Source of the DNA: Psilocybe azurescens
Lineage: Eukaryota; Basidiomycota; Agaricomycetes; Agaricales; Agrocybaceae
DNA length: 64,000 nt
Reading direction: 5' to 3'
Assembly: GCA_023853785.1 (NCBI GenBank)
Contig: JAJIRX010000500.1
Location: forward strand, 620,001 to 684,000
In this document: positions 1-10,869 of the stretch, piece after piece
Numbering within the stretch: position 1 is the stretch's first letter
How the letters are laid out: each line of letters starts with the position of its first letter
Made by a program: the position numbers and the translations under genes
The notes under the pieces: generated by a model
What the model was told of the DNA's origin: nothing
The model's input: only the letters and a program-made list of their open reading frames with translations
The model's database searches: none

Positions 1-10
1 GGCTTTGCAG

Positions 11-214
11 GATAGTGATGGAGTTAGGGATAATACGGAATCGCACGAGAAGCGTGGTGTGGTGTCTAGTGCACTGTGGGATAGCTTGAAGACGACTTGT
101 TTGCATATGCAAAGAGCTGATTTAGCAACATTCTGCGACCTCAAGGATCTCGAGGGTATGTTTTCGAATCTGTCTTTGAGTTACCCGGATGGGCCTCTCA
201 CGAATTTTGTGTAG
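11..214 (+). CDS. C-terminal exon of an unknown protein, cut by the left edge
   Basis: An open frame of about 67 codons runs to a stop at 212-214. It is preceded by TTGCAG at 5-10, which looks like an intron acceptor, so I read this as the last exon of a gene starting outside the window. The peptide is hydrophilic and ends in SLSYPDGPLTNFV. It has no domain I recognise. The exon call rests only on the acceptor-like site and the open frame. Confidence 0.4.
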   Translation, partial: DSDGVRDNTESHEKRGVVSSALWDSLKTTCLHMQRADLATFCDLKDLEGMFSNLSLSYPDGPLTNFV

Positions 215-249
215 GTTTCCGGAATCGTTTTCATCACACATGAGTACAG

Positions 250-651
250 TCATGTTGTCGACGCGAGCCCACTAATCCCTCCTTCGGCGGCGTTTTGTCG
301 TCCATATGGTTTCGATTTTTCTTGTTCTTTACAATGGATATAGATAGATGTTGCAATAGCACTGGGCATATCCTTGTGTGCTATGAGGATTTCGAAGATT
401 CTGTTCGGAATTGCGATTCGACGCGTGAGCTTATCGATGTGGGAAATCCGAACTGCGAACGCGAACTGACCTGGGTCCAAACCCAACCGTTTGGCCTTGT
501 CCTTGGCCTTGTCTGTGCGAACCAGAGCCTCTTTCATCTGTTCGAACATCTCTTTATCTTCCTTTGACATCAATGGGGACTCTGCCAGGCGCCTCATCTT
601 GACCATGAGTTGCTGATGGTTGTGAAGATCTGTTTTCTGTTTGGCCACCAT
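250..651 (-). CDS. Hypothetical small basic protein
   Basis: The minus-strand frame is open from about 711 down to the stop at 250, with the first ATG at 651. The product is rich in Lys, Met and Glu (for example MSKEDKEMFEQMKEAL and TDKAKDKAKRLGLDPGQF), with a probable helical, possibly coiled, N-terminal half. The reading continues upstream of the first ATG (FEETPLLFPLTDADVQDVRD) to an acceptor-like TTTAG near 721-725, so the true start is probably in another exon. I do not recognise a family. The acidic and basic heptad-like content and the splice site support real coding over chance. Confidence 0.4.
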   Translation of the reverse strand: MVAKQKTDLHNHQQLMVKMRRLAESPLMSKEDKEMFEQMKEALVRTDKAKDKAKRLGLDPGQFAFAVRISHIDKLTRRIAIPNRIFEILIAHKDMPSAIATSIYIHCKEQEKSKPYGRQNAAEGGISGLASTT

Positions 652-660
652 ATCCCGAAC

Positions 661-1071
661 ATCTTGAACGTCGGCATCGGTCAGGGGGAATAAGAGTGGG
701 GTTTCTTCGAATCATGAAGCCTAAAGGTCTTGCTGTGCACTGAAGGTCTAGAAAGGCAAAAGTGCGGAATTAGAGGACAATGTAGAGCAGTTCAATAGAG
801 TAGCTTGTCAAATGCCATTGGCGCTGGTGCCACTGCGATCATTCAGCTCACATTGTTCGACGGCATCTATACCAAATAGATACAAATACTCAGCACGAAC
901 TGCGGCACTGTGGACAGGCGTGACTGCGGCTTCACTGCACCGTTGACGAAAGCACACATACCCTCTGCATAAGTACCTTACCTTTAACCCTCACTATCAG
1001 CCACGCCCCAAGCGCACTCTTTCCCTTCCCCTCACACCCTCACCCACATCCACGAACATCAACTCACCACA
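661..1071. other. Intergenic: promoter side of the PRA1 gene
   Basis: This holds the 5' part of the small minus-strand gene (unresolved) and the upstream region of the PRA1 gene. The last 90 bases before the PRA1 ATG are very rich in C and T on the plus strand, typical of fungal promoters and leaders. No other feature is visible. Confidence 0.4.
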
Positions 1072-1873
1072 ATGGAAGTCTTCCTTAAAGTCAACAATGC
1101 CTTCAAGTCAATAAAGGTGCGCTGGCTTTAGCTATGCCAATGAACATACAAGAAAAAAGCAATCTAAAACTGGAGGCTCTCTAGGAAACCAAACTTTCAG
1201 GCTTGCGACCAGCATCGGAGTTCTTTGACGTCCAACGCATCTCAAAGCCAGCAGATATGAACCAAGCAACATCAGTGAGTGCCCTATGATTCTGTCCTGT
1301 CAGAGAAACGAGCCCTGACTTCGGTTTGTAGCGGATATCCTACAATACCCGTTATTTCTCAGGTAAACATATACTGAAATAGCATACCACATATTCAGGG
1401 TTTAATCTCATATTCGACACCGCTAGGAAACTACCTGCTGATTGTCGCGTTGCTGGCTGTCTATTCACTGTAAGTCCTTTTCCGTTTGACCACTAGCGAC
1501 AATTTTAGCTCATATACTGTAGCATCACGAACTATCTGCTCCTTCTATCTCTCATTTTCCTTGTCGGCGGCTTCGCTGCCATCAATAAGTTCGGTACGTG
1601 GGTCTTGCTTGTTATGATATTTTACATGTCAACTCATTGATGCATGTTGCCCCGCTAGCTCCGGAGGCAACTCAAGTCGGTGAACATACCATTACACAGA
1701 AACATCTGTATACCATACTCTTCGTGATTGGAATCCCGTTGTTCTGGTGGGCTGGCCCCTTCGCAACAGTCTTCTCCATTCTTATAGGATCGGCAATCCT
1801 CATCCTCGCACACGCAGCTCTGCTCGAGCCTGGCGTAGAAAGCGACTATGCCACCATCCAGGACACTGTATAA
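1072..1873 (+). CDS. PRA1/Yip3 family prenylated Rab acceptor, membrane protein
   Basis: PRA1 proteins sit in ER-Golgi membranes and bind prenylated Rab GTPases. Six exons join cleanly at GT..AG introns: 1072-1116, 1185-1274, 1331-1361, 1427-1469, 1523-1593 and 1659-1873. They give 164 residues, the usual family length. The family signature is clear: RISYNTRYFSGNYLLIVALL near residues 46-65, then two hydrophobic hairpins (about 55-90 and 112-145) and a short cytosolic tail. Exons 3 and 4 are only 31 and 43 bp. The start is the first ATG of the spliced frame, just after a CT-rich leader. No frame break was needed here. Confidence 0.9.
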
Positions 1874-2355
1874 ACAGTGGAGTATTGGGATGAGAGTTGG
1901 TATTCTGAGCATCTTATTTTCGTTATAATGTACTTCGTTTATGCGAGTAGACTACGATTCTGGCGCTTGCAATCTATGTAGCCTGTGGAAGCCTCTTTTA
2001 TTTAGATGGAAATGGATGACGATTGATAGTAATGATAATGGACAGTGTTTGAGATGACTTATACCGACAATGGGTGAGAGGAACATGCAGGCGAGAAGGC
2101 GATGAAGGTGGTACATCTGGTACGTTTTAAAAAGCAGGAGAGCAAAGATTATCGACAGCAGAACATGGAAAATAAAGCTGACGAAAAATGTCGTCGGTCG
2201 TGGATAATAGGAAGCTTGAAAAAGATATCCAAATGCTTTCAAGGCGTAAAATCATGGCGTTAGGAATAAAAAGGATAGAGCTGAAAATGGACGAAATAAT
2301 GATACGGAAAAGAACAGTGATGGAAACTATTCAAAGTCTGCCACGCGGTGGCGCG
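1874..2355. other. Intergenic between convergent PRA1 and ERT1
   Basis: This stretch lies between the PRA1 stop and the ERT1 stop, so it should hold two 3' untranslated regions. ORFs here are short and their composition is not coding-like. I see no RNA gene or repeat. Confidence 0.5.
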
Positions 2356-4543
2356 CTATAAAAGTGGAAGCCATTGTCCTATAAAAATGTCAAGTTCCAT
2401 TCGCAATGTCCCAAATGCCGGTAACGTACCTATGACTATACTTGGAAGATCAAATAGGTCCCTGCGTATTGAAAAGCAGAAGGTCGAGGGCACAGGGGCA
2501 CCTGAAGGTTTCAGCAGCACGCAATGAGAGTATACCGACTGCGTGGTGTTCTCGAATGCATGGGAGGCGAAATTCTCCCAGTATTCAACGACTGATTGGT
2601 TTTCAAATAGCTACGAAGCACCATAATTAGAACAATGCGTGGTAGAAAAAGCATACTCGGCGTAACGTACTTCATAAATATATTTTTTCCGACCGTTGCC
2701 CACGAGGTCTTCTAGTGGCCACTCTGTTAACATGCAGAACTCGGGTGCGACCAAACATATTTCCCCTGTTCGACGCCAGACGACAGTTGGTGTCCCACTA
2801 TAAGACATCAGCTTATCCAATTCCTGCGATATCGTCGTTAGTACGGATTTATAAGATCAGATAGGCGACTCACCAGGAGAGTCCGCTGGAAGCATCTCTC
2901 CACAAAGATCTCGTCATCGAGGGATAATGGCATTTGCAAGGCAATGAGTGACGGTCGAAAGATGGCCAAAGCTCGCACAATGCGTAAAATGTCATTCTTT
3001 TCGAAACTTTGGAAGAGTATAGATGAATAGAATAGTGGAGAATGAACGAAGGGAGATAATGTCAGAATTTGAGCACTAGAAGCACCCAATTGGCACAAAA
3101 GTATCTCGATGGCACACGTACCGAGTGGGCAGGTGTTTCATTAAGAAGTGGTAGCCCTCTGTGTAATCGTACGGTGTCGTGACACGGTCAGTGATGCTTT
3201 GCAACTTCGATCCACATGATTGTGGTCGAACTATATCGGCAACACCTGTCGGCACAGAGGAGGTCGAACTAGGTGAACTCGTCGAAGGTGGAGGAGAAAG
3301 TAGCCCACGCGAAGCAACATCCTTGGAGGATGGATTATGAAGAAATACAGTCGGCGGAGACCTCGGTCGGGCATCAAGCGGGTACCGTGGTTGCAAGGGG
3401 TGAATAACCGTATTTGTTTGAGAAGAATAAGAAGTGGGGTACGATACTTCGGTAAGGTCGTCCGGCCGCTGCGCGTGTGGGTATGGATATGTCAGATAAT
3501 GTGCGGCATTTCCAGGAGAAGTTGCTAAGTTGCTTTCTGATTGCTGTGGAGGCATTTGATTTTCGCCATACGGTGAGTTGAAGTTGTTAGTGGTGTTGCC
3601 CAGGCGTGGCGAGGTTGCAAAATCGATCGGATCTGAGGGCCAAGAAGAATACTGCGGTGGCGGCGGGGGTGGCGGAGGTGTTGTCGACGATTCAGGGGGC
3701 TGGGATTGCCCAAGATGGCGGAGAGTATCGAATATTCGAGATTGGCAGCTTCAGAACCGAAAGAAAAGTTGGGGTCGAAGGATGAAGACAGCATGGATTC
3801 GTTTTGTGGAAAGGGTTCAGCTGTCATGTTAAAAATATCAACAAATATCGGTGAATTTGGAGAATGTATACACACCAATTGGGATTGAAGGTGGGTCTGC
3901 GGAGGTACCTGCACTTGTCAGGTTCTCAGGCGCTGACTTGCCATGCTTCAGTTGTTCTACGAGTCACGTGATCCGAATAAATCGCCTGGGCACAAGATAC
4001 ATAGATTATGACGAATGGTACCTAGCTCCTCCTCGTCCAGAAGGTATTTAGCCTTTTGCGGTGGCCCTCTGTGCAATTGTTTGCGAATCCGCGTTTAACA
4101 CAACGCTGGCAAGGACGTGCTGAACAGACGCGGTAGAATGAGCAAAATATTTTTCTGAAGATCCGTGCATGAGGACAAAAGCAATGCATGGCACATACAA
4201 TCATCACAAGTGAGATGTGCCTTCTGACAGTGGTAGCAAGCACGGTTGGCTTTCTTTTCTTGGGCCCTTCCCTGGGTTTTCGTGGTGGTTGCGAGGAAGT
4301 AGAGTCTCCAGAGTTGTCTTCTGGGGTTTCGTTTCGTTTACGTTTGGCAGCAGCAGCGGCGGCACCATTGGAAGAAGAAACAGTAGACAGAGAAGTATTT
4401 TTCTTAAGTGGGTTAGAAGGACCAGCCTGGGCGTTCTGGCGTTTAGTGGTCGAATTGGGGCATGAGTAAAACTGAAATATAGATCATACCGCGGGCAAGG
4501 AACTCGGAGTTGGCCTTGGGGCGACTGCGTATACGGTGGCCAT
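2356..4543 (-). CDS. ERT1: ERT1-type transcription activator of gluconeogenesis (Zn2Cys6 cluster plus PAS)
   Basis: ERT1/acuK-type factors are nuclear DNA-binding regulators of gluconeogenic and alternative-carbon genes. The start is ATG 4543; a 54 bp intron (4490-4437) follows 18 codons. After a Lys/Pro-rich stretch comes the zinc cluster: ACYHCQKAHLTCDD, an intron, then RPCQRCVKRGFANNC, giving six cysteines. The middle is Ser/Pro-rich. The C-terminal third carries the PAS-like domain (SGTPTVVWRRTGEICLVAPE, then VEYWENFASHAFENTTQSVY) and ends VIGQWLPLL. The reading needs one extra base near 4249, in the A run at 4054-4057, and in the G run at 3695-3699. All three lie in or beside conserved protein, so I treat them as sequence errors rather than decay. 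It is head-to-head with MTQ1, 253 bp apart. Confidence 0.88.
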
Positions 4544-4796
4544 GAGGAGGATGTAGATTGAGGGAGGAGGGGGAGCGGTGGTCGTTGAGATGAAAGTAAA
4601 AGCAAAGAGCGGACCGGGAATAGTACTGACAAGAACAGCGTTACTGTACGTGCAGGTGATCCCAGCTGATTTTTATTTCACGGCCGAATACTCTGTTCCC
4701 GGTTCATGCCAAACTGCCAAGCCGAACCAGTCCAACTCGCATCAAACTGAACTGCTTCCCGAGTTCTACTCTTCCGTTCTCTCCTTCATCTTCCGC

Positions 4797-5712
4797 ATGT
4801 TTTCCCGTCTCCTCGCGACTCTTTCCTCATCCTTGGGAAGGTCACAGGCATCTTTGGAGCTCAAATGGATGCGCCACGCTATAGACTCAGGCTCATCTCA
4901 TTTATCTCTTTCCGAAATGGTGCGTCGTAGAGTCCAGCATGAGCCTCTGCAATATATCTTGGGTATGCAGTCTCAACATAGCATATTGTCCCTGTATCTC
5001 GAGTTGTATATTCTCTACCAGGTACTCAGCCTTTTGGTCCGCTCAATCTCCTCGTCCGTCCTCCGGTCTTGATTCCACGTCCGGAAACTGAGCATTGGGT
5101 TACAAGGCTTGCCGAGTCGCTTTCTCCAACTCCACAAAAGCCTATTTCGCTTTTGGACCTAGGTACAGGTTCAGGCTGCATTCCACTCCTACTGTGTCAC
5201 CTCTGGCCTCCAGGAAGTGTAAAGGCGCATGCAGTTGACATTTCTCCCCACGCTTTGGACTTGGCACAGGATAACGCTGCGCTCTGTGGTATCCCATCGC
5301 GCTTAGATGATTCAAAGAAGCCTCATAACACCTTCAGTGTCTTCAATTCAGACTTCCTTGCGGAAGACTTCCCGAATGCCGCATTGCGCATTAATTCCTC
5401 TTTGATGTCATCACATCCAACCCACCTTACATACCGTGGAAAGAGTATATCGAACTCCCTCCTTCCGTGTTAGACTTTGAAGACCGACAGGCTCTTTTAG
5501 CGGGATCCTCGGGTCTCGATTTCTATCACGCTATCGCGCGCCTAGTATCGCATAAAAATCTCCTGACACCGAGCGCTGTAGTGGCACTTGAAGTGGGTCA
5601 CAATCAAGCCGGTGTGGTCGAAACTATAATGCGCGACACCGGTTGCTTTCGTTACACCGAAATATGGACTGATCCATGGGGGAAGCAACGAACAGTTATG
5701 GCGCGCGTATAA
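4797..5712 (+). CDS. MTQ1: Mitochondrial peptide-chain-release-factor glutamine N5-methyltransferase (HemK/PrmC family)
   Basis: The enzyme methylates the glutamine of the GGQ motif in the mitochondrial release factor, using S-adenosylmethionine. Two exons (4797-4962 and 5022-5712) give about 285 residues. Visible are the N-terminal helical domain (HEPLQYILG), the PRPETE motif, the SAM-binding motif LLDLGTGSGCIPLLL, and the catalytic signature SNPPYIPW. The N-terminus MFSRLLATLSSSLGRSQ is Ser/Arg-rich and could be a mitochondrial targeting peptide, which favours Mtq1 over the cytosolic eRF1 enzyme Mtq2. One base is missing in the T run at 5401-5403: adding a T gives SSFDVITSNPPY in frame. Confidence 0.88.
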
Positions 5713-6378
5713 CAATCGCATATCCGTCAATAAAATTCAAAACGGTTTCTGCGCCGTGACGAGTATTAATAACAATTTGCAGGACCAAGCGCACCAGACG
5801 CAGACAAGCCAGAATTAGTTTGCGCCATCACATCCTTAGTCAGCACACCGTGATCACGGCTTCTCCGGCCCAGCCATTAAGCAAACGGATCTGTGATCAG
5901 CGCGGGCATGCGCTTCAGACTGCTTGGGAACGCTTGCATGGGGTCACTTCAAAATACCAGATGCTCGGCAGGGCAGCTCTCAATTCTTTGTAGGCGCGTC
6001 ATCAGGCGTCATCGATAAATTGCGGAAACTCAAAATTCCAAATTACTGGTGATTGACGCTTGCCCATACCCGAGACGACATTGTATTTATTTGTACCAAA
6101 ACTTCCCGTCGCCGCAAAATACGCTTTGTGTGACGATGAGCAGAGCAGCTGCCGACGACGAATGTCTCAAATGCGAAACATCCTTTCCGTGATTTACTCT
6201 ACGATGTCCTTACTCCGGTAGACCATCACTTTGCATGAACATCTGCGTTCTGTAAAGCTTTTCTGATAATCGGCAGCAGATCACCTCGTTCCAATATCTT
6301 CTCACCGTTTCGCCCTATCCTCTCTCAAGTAAGTCTGATTTCATCACGTCGACGATTATACTAACGTCACATCAGCTT
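5713..6378. promoter_or_regulatory. Intergenic upstream of the F-box gene, with a likely 5' UTR intron
   Basis: No coding frame of note lies here. GTAAGT at 6329 and ATCAG ending at 6375 define a 47 bp intron just before the F-box start codon, with a branch-like CTAAC at 6361. The rest is presumably promoter and leader of the F-box gene plus the 3' end of MTQ1. Confidence 0.5.
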
Positions 6379-7947
6379 ATGTACAACAGGGCCCCAATGC
6401 TCACTGCCATGTTTACAACCAATTTCGACAACCTGAACGAAAGTTCGCTATCCATCCCTGCTAGACCTAGCATAAGAATCAATCCCCATTACATGTCCTT
6501 GCCAGTTGCAGACGGAATGGGAGGTCGGCCACCATCGGATGACAGACATATATCCCTGTCTTCGTTGCCAATGGAAATTTTACAAGACATTTTTTTTGTG
6601 GTGTGTTCCTCCTAGACCATCTCACTCTGAATTTCTCTACCGATCCATATACACGACCGGCTTTGCATCACAAGTTGCGCCGCTACTACTTTGCCAAGTT
6701 TGCAGTCTGTGGCGCCATACTGCCTTGACTCTACCCCACCTATGGACTTCTTTGGATGTCTTTGTTTCGATGGGCAGACCACAACCTTGCTTGCAATTAG
6801 CCCGTCTTTGGCTCGCTCGCTCAGGCATACTTCCATTATCTCTTGTCCTATACCAACAAAATGAATCGAACGATAACCGTGTTGCAACCGGAGAAATACT
6901 AGACCTTTACAAACTCTATATACACCGCTGGAGCAACATCCATTTCGATCTGACTGGACCGAGATATTGCCGATTGTTGACCTTGCAGCAAAGGTCGGCA
7001 CCGATGCTCAAACAATTCTGTATGCAGACGTGCTACAGAATCTACGAAGAGGAAGAAAAGGACCTTTTCGATATTTTCGACGCGGCCCCCTCCTATCGCG
7101 CCTTCTTATTTCCAGAATCCCCGACCTCAATATGTCCGGAGAAACTTCCGTAAGAATACCGTGGAACCAGCTCGTTACATTATCCCTTGATTATTTGCCT
7201 TCAGTCGGGACTAGTCTTCGCCTCCTTGAAAAATGCACCAGTTTAATCGACTGCTCATTCAAGATCGACGCGTTATTTGGGCCTCTCCCTGACAATCCCA
7301 TTAATCGCGAACTACATTCATTGGAGATCAACATCGGGCATGAACAAGTTGCCGTTTTCTTGGAAAGTGTTACTCTCCCCGTACTCAAACAGATGACAGT
7401 ACACGTCAGAGGTCCGCTGGACCAGTATGGATGGCCGCAGAGTAAATTTGGGGCTTTCTTAAAGCGGTCAAAGTGCCATCTTTTGGACTTTGAAATCCAC
7501 GATACAGGGATGAGGTTCGACGAGTTTGCGGATTGTTTGTGCAATCCTTATCTTCAGTCGCTGGAAAGTATTACTGTGCAAGACAGGAGTGATTGGACAT
7601 GGGACCCATTCGTGACGGACCTGGCGGTCAATCTTCTTACCTGCTCTTCCTTTATCCACGAATCGACTCCTTTCATTTCCACCGTATCGGAAGTTTTGCA
7701 CGACGAAGGACACCCCCAGTCGTGCCGCCTTCCGAACCTAGAGTCGCTCACCTTTCGCGGGAGTTGTTTATGGACCGCTGACGGGATGGTGGCTGACATG
7801 GTGGAATCAAGGTGGAGATATCATTGCCGTCAAGTGCGGCGACTCAAACGCGTTGAGTTGGAATTACTTTCTAGTCACGTCGAAGACTTCCGTCGCTTAA
7901 AAGAGTTTTGTGTTGAAGGGTTAGAATTAGATGTGATGTTTCGATAG
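6379..7947 (+). CDS. F-box protein of the expanded Agaricomycete type
   Basis: F-box proteins link substrates to SCF ubiquitin ligases. The N-terminal box reads LSSLPMEILQDIF and continues LCQVCSLWRHTALTLPHLWT, the classic pattern of mushroom F-box proteins. The remainder resembles the diverged leucine-rich-repeat half (LVTLSLDYLPS, LHSLEINIG, LESLTFRG). The frame breaks twice at homopolymers: T8 at 6590-6597 (one base too many) and C5 at 7086-7090 (one too few, restoring IFDAAPLLSRLLISRIPDLN). Corrected, it is one protein of roughly 520 residues without coding-region introns. Substrate is unknown. Because this family often contains pseudogenes, decay is less unlikely here than in the housekeeping genes. 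Confidence 0.72.
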
Positions 7948-8026
7948 AACTTCGAGTATGTCATGACTGTCAGCATAGACCCACCCTTCACTTTAAAATT
8001 AAACTGCATTACGTGTCTATGAATAC

Positions 8027-8224
8027 TTATCCGATAACCAGCTCACCCGCTACTCTCGGTTGATTCTTCCGATCATCGTGCTTGGACTATCTCCACACTT
8101 CGTTACTGTGGTCTGAGTCCACTGTGCTAATCAACGTTAAGCTTGGATAACGTTAGGATAACGCTGATAAAAGAGGAAAAGCAAACACCCAGCACGGCGT
8201 CTCTCTGTTATCTGAGTCATTATC
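8027..8224. promoter_or_regulatory. Cluster of GATA-factor core sites upstream of the allantoicase gene
   Basis: Seven GATAA/TTATC cores lie within 200 bases: 8027-8031, 8033-8037, 8146-8150, 8157-8161, 8166-8170, 8208-8212 and 8220-8224. The first two abut as an inverted pair; the next three sit within 25 bases. They end about 160 bp before the ATG at 8385. GATA factors (AreA/Nit2/Gln3/Gat1 type) are the known activators of fungal nitrogen-salvage genes, so regulation by nitrogen supply is a direct inference. No other gene shares this promoter, as the F-box gene ends upstream at 7947. Confidence 0.65.
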
Positions 8225-8384
8225 CGTCGGCGACATACATTCCACCGTCTTATCATGGATGCTGCACGAGCACGCCGCGAGGTCGGACCAAAGCGGTCAT
8301 CCATTCCGATACTCCATAAGTAGGGTGTCTCAAGAGCAACATTTAAATCCTCTTCCTTTTCCTTCCTGTATTTTCTTATTCAAC

Positions 8385-10535
8385 ATGTCTGCCGTCGAAC
8401 GCCTCGATCTAAACGACTTTGAAGCCAATTTCTCGGCGTCGACGGGTGAGTCTATTTTGATGACATATTTCATTTGTCTCACGACGACCTTATAAATCAT
8501 TCGTCGGTTGAACAATAACCCCACCAGTCACAGAACTATCCAGCGTTGCATTAGGAGGCCGTATAGTCGCTGTATCCGACGAGTTCTTTGCTGAGGCATT
8601 CCATTTACTATTGGTGGAGGTGGTACTGTATCTATACCGTTCATGGCCGCAATTCTTACATATCATCTTTGACAGCCTGCGCCCTCGTTAAAGGGCCAGT
8701 TTGGACCAAATGGAGCACTTTATAGCGGGTGGGAGACGCGACGGCACAACCCAGACCACGATTGGTGCATCATTCAGCTTGGTACGACTGGCTCGATTAC
8801 GGGATTCGACGTCGATACAGCAAACTTCAATGGTACTTGTCTTCGGCCTTGATTTATCCGAAGGCTTATATATCGTGTCTTTGCAGGAAATGAAGCGCCA
8901 GCAGTCTCTATCCACGCGCTGTATGACGCAGACTTGAAGGATCCTACACCTGATGACGCTAGAGTACGGACTCCTATTTTTGATAACGAACTCTATACTT
9001 ATGCATGATGTTAGTGGACAGAAATTCTTCCCAGAACAGACCTTGGTCCTAATTCCCGCCACTTGTTCAAGATCCCGCCTACTCTGTGCTACAACTATGT
9101 AATACTTCGCATGTATCCTGACGGTGGTATCGTAAGTCTAAATATAGAACATCTTATCGCCAAACTAACCCCTATCACACAGGCGCGCTTCAGAGTCTAC
9201 GGACAAGTATTGCCTGTGCATCCATCGTCTAACAATTTGTTCGATCTGGCGCATGTTTTTGCTGGTGGACGCGTTCTTCGCGTGTCTGATCAACACTTCG
9301 GTGTCGGTACAAACCTTATTCTACCAGGGCGCGGAATAAATATGGGAGACGGCTGGGAAACCAAACGTAGTCGTTCGAAAGGGCACAACGATTGGGTTGT
9401 CATTCAGCTGTAAGCATAATGGCCATTTCTTTCTGAGGCACTTCTGATATTATTCATAGTGGGGCTCCTGGAGAATTGACAGAAGTCGAACTTGATACAC
9501 ACCACTTCCTCGGCAATTTCCCTGAGAGTTGTGAAATACACGCACTTTCAACACCGGACGGCGATAACTGGAATGAGACATTAGCTGATCATTCGAAATG
9601 GACAATGATCCTTCCCCGCACCAAACTGGGCCCGCACAGACAACACTTTTTGAGCTGGACAATGTAGAAAACAGGACGTATACCCATGTCAAAGTAATAA
9701 TATTCCCCGATGGCGGTCTAAAAGGATACGGATCATGGGCCGAAAAGTGGATGCGCCAGTGGCATCTTCGTCACGAAGCACTCTCCCAACACTCATACCT
9801 ACACCATCGATGTCGGATCCACAGTCCCAGATCTTCGTCATCCCAGTTGTTCCCTTAACTGCTGAAGAATTCGCGCCCTTCGGACAAGTCATTCAAGCCT
9901 ACTCTCCGGCACACTCAGCGCGAAAGGTCATCAAAGTAACCTCTGCCAACGGAGGAACAGCTGAAAAATTCCACAAATTATCCCTCCCAATCTCCACATA
10001 TCCACCTGAGGCGGGTGCATCCGTTGGAATTTCAGTATATCGATGCGAACCTCTCACTGATATTTCGGATGGAATTACAGTCCTGCGAACGCTAGAACGA
10101 CATCCGTTTACGAACCAGGCATTTATTCCAATGGGGTCCGGTTCCGTTGAAGGTCTAGAAGATCCAGCAAATTCGTATCTTGTAGTGGTGGCGCACAATG
10201 GATCCAACGATCGGCCAGATTTGACGACTCTAAAAGCATTCGTAGCAAATACTTCACAGGGTATATCCTATAACGCGGGCGTTTGGCGTGAGTGACTGCT
10301 TTTCTTTCTCTCAGAATATCGCATCTAAACAAAACATGCAGATCAACCAATGACAGTCCTTGGAAAAGTAAGTTTTTGGTTTATGATGATGCTTGAACCA
10401 ACTGCTAACGATTTGTCCCTGCAGCCTTTAGATCTTGCTTGCGTAGAAAACCAGATTGGGGATGGAAATAAGATGGACTGTGAAATCCTGGACCTTGACC
10501 CCGCATCTACATATATCCTGAAATTTACCCAGTGA
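8385..10535 (+). CDS. Fused allantoicase and ureidoglycolate lyase (purine/allantoin catabolism)
   Basis: One gene appears to encode two successive enzymes: allantoicase (allantoate to urea and ureidoglycolate) and ureidoglycolate lyase (to urea and glyoxylate). The allantoicase half has two related repeats, each with GWETRR or GWETKR, then a HDW..IQLG or NDWVVIQLG block, and [11 protein letters not shown] or [12 protein letters not shown] linker with many Ser/Thr ([15 protein letters not shown]) leads into the lyase half, which has [14 protein letters not shown] near its start and the end [16 protein letters not shown]. About eight introns. A base is missing at T5 9647-9651 and A4 9720-9723; restoring both joins [15 protein letters not shown] to the lyase. 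Similar fusions are known in basidiomycete yeasts (the Cryptococcus DAL2,3,3 locus). The GATA cluster upstream fits its role. Confidence 0.85.
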
Positions 10536-10869
10536 ATTTATCGGGTGTTTTTTCAGTAGTAATTAGATATACGGACATTTAGAATATATGTAGACGGTGG
10601 TATTACTGGACCACTCTATTACTGCATTTCCAAGAATATTTCATTGTATTCTTTCGCTTCTTTGCAGGCGGGACTGCAAAAGACCAAGCAAAGGTTGTGG
10701 CCAAGGGGCGTGAGGCTTTGTCACCTTTTGTTACCTGTCGGCGTGTCTGAATTGTAAATTTGGAAATCCGCCTGCCGGAGTTTGGAAACAATTGCTTCAC
10801 ATTCACTTGAGACGTCCATTTCAACGACATTCTTGCACCATTGTTTCCACTCCCATCAAAGCATCGACC
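10536..10869. promoter_or_regulatory. Intergenic: 3' end of the allantoicase fusion and BRE1 promoter
   Basis: This 334 bp gap between two plus-strand genes should contain the 3' end of the first and the promoter of BRE1. I found no conserved frame, RNA gene or striking motif in it. Confidence 0.4.

Noticed and set aside
1952..2242. Hydrophobic minus-strand ORF near the PRA1 3' end
   Set aside because: It lies in the convergent 3' spacer between PRA1 and ERT1, with no splice or family support; the hydrophobic look comes from base composition.
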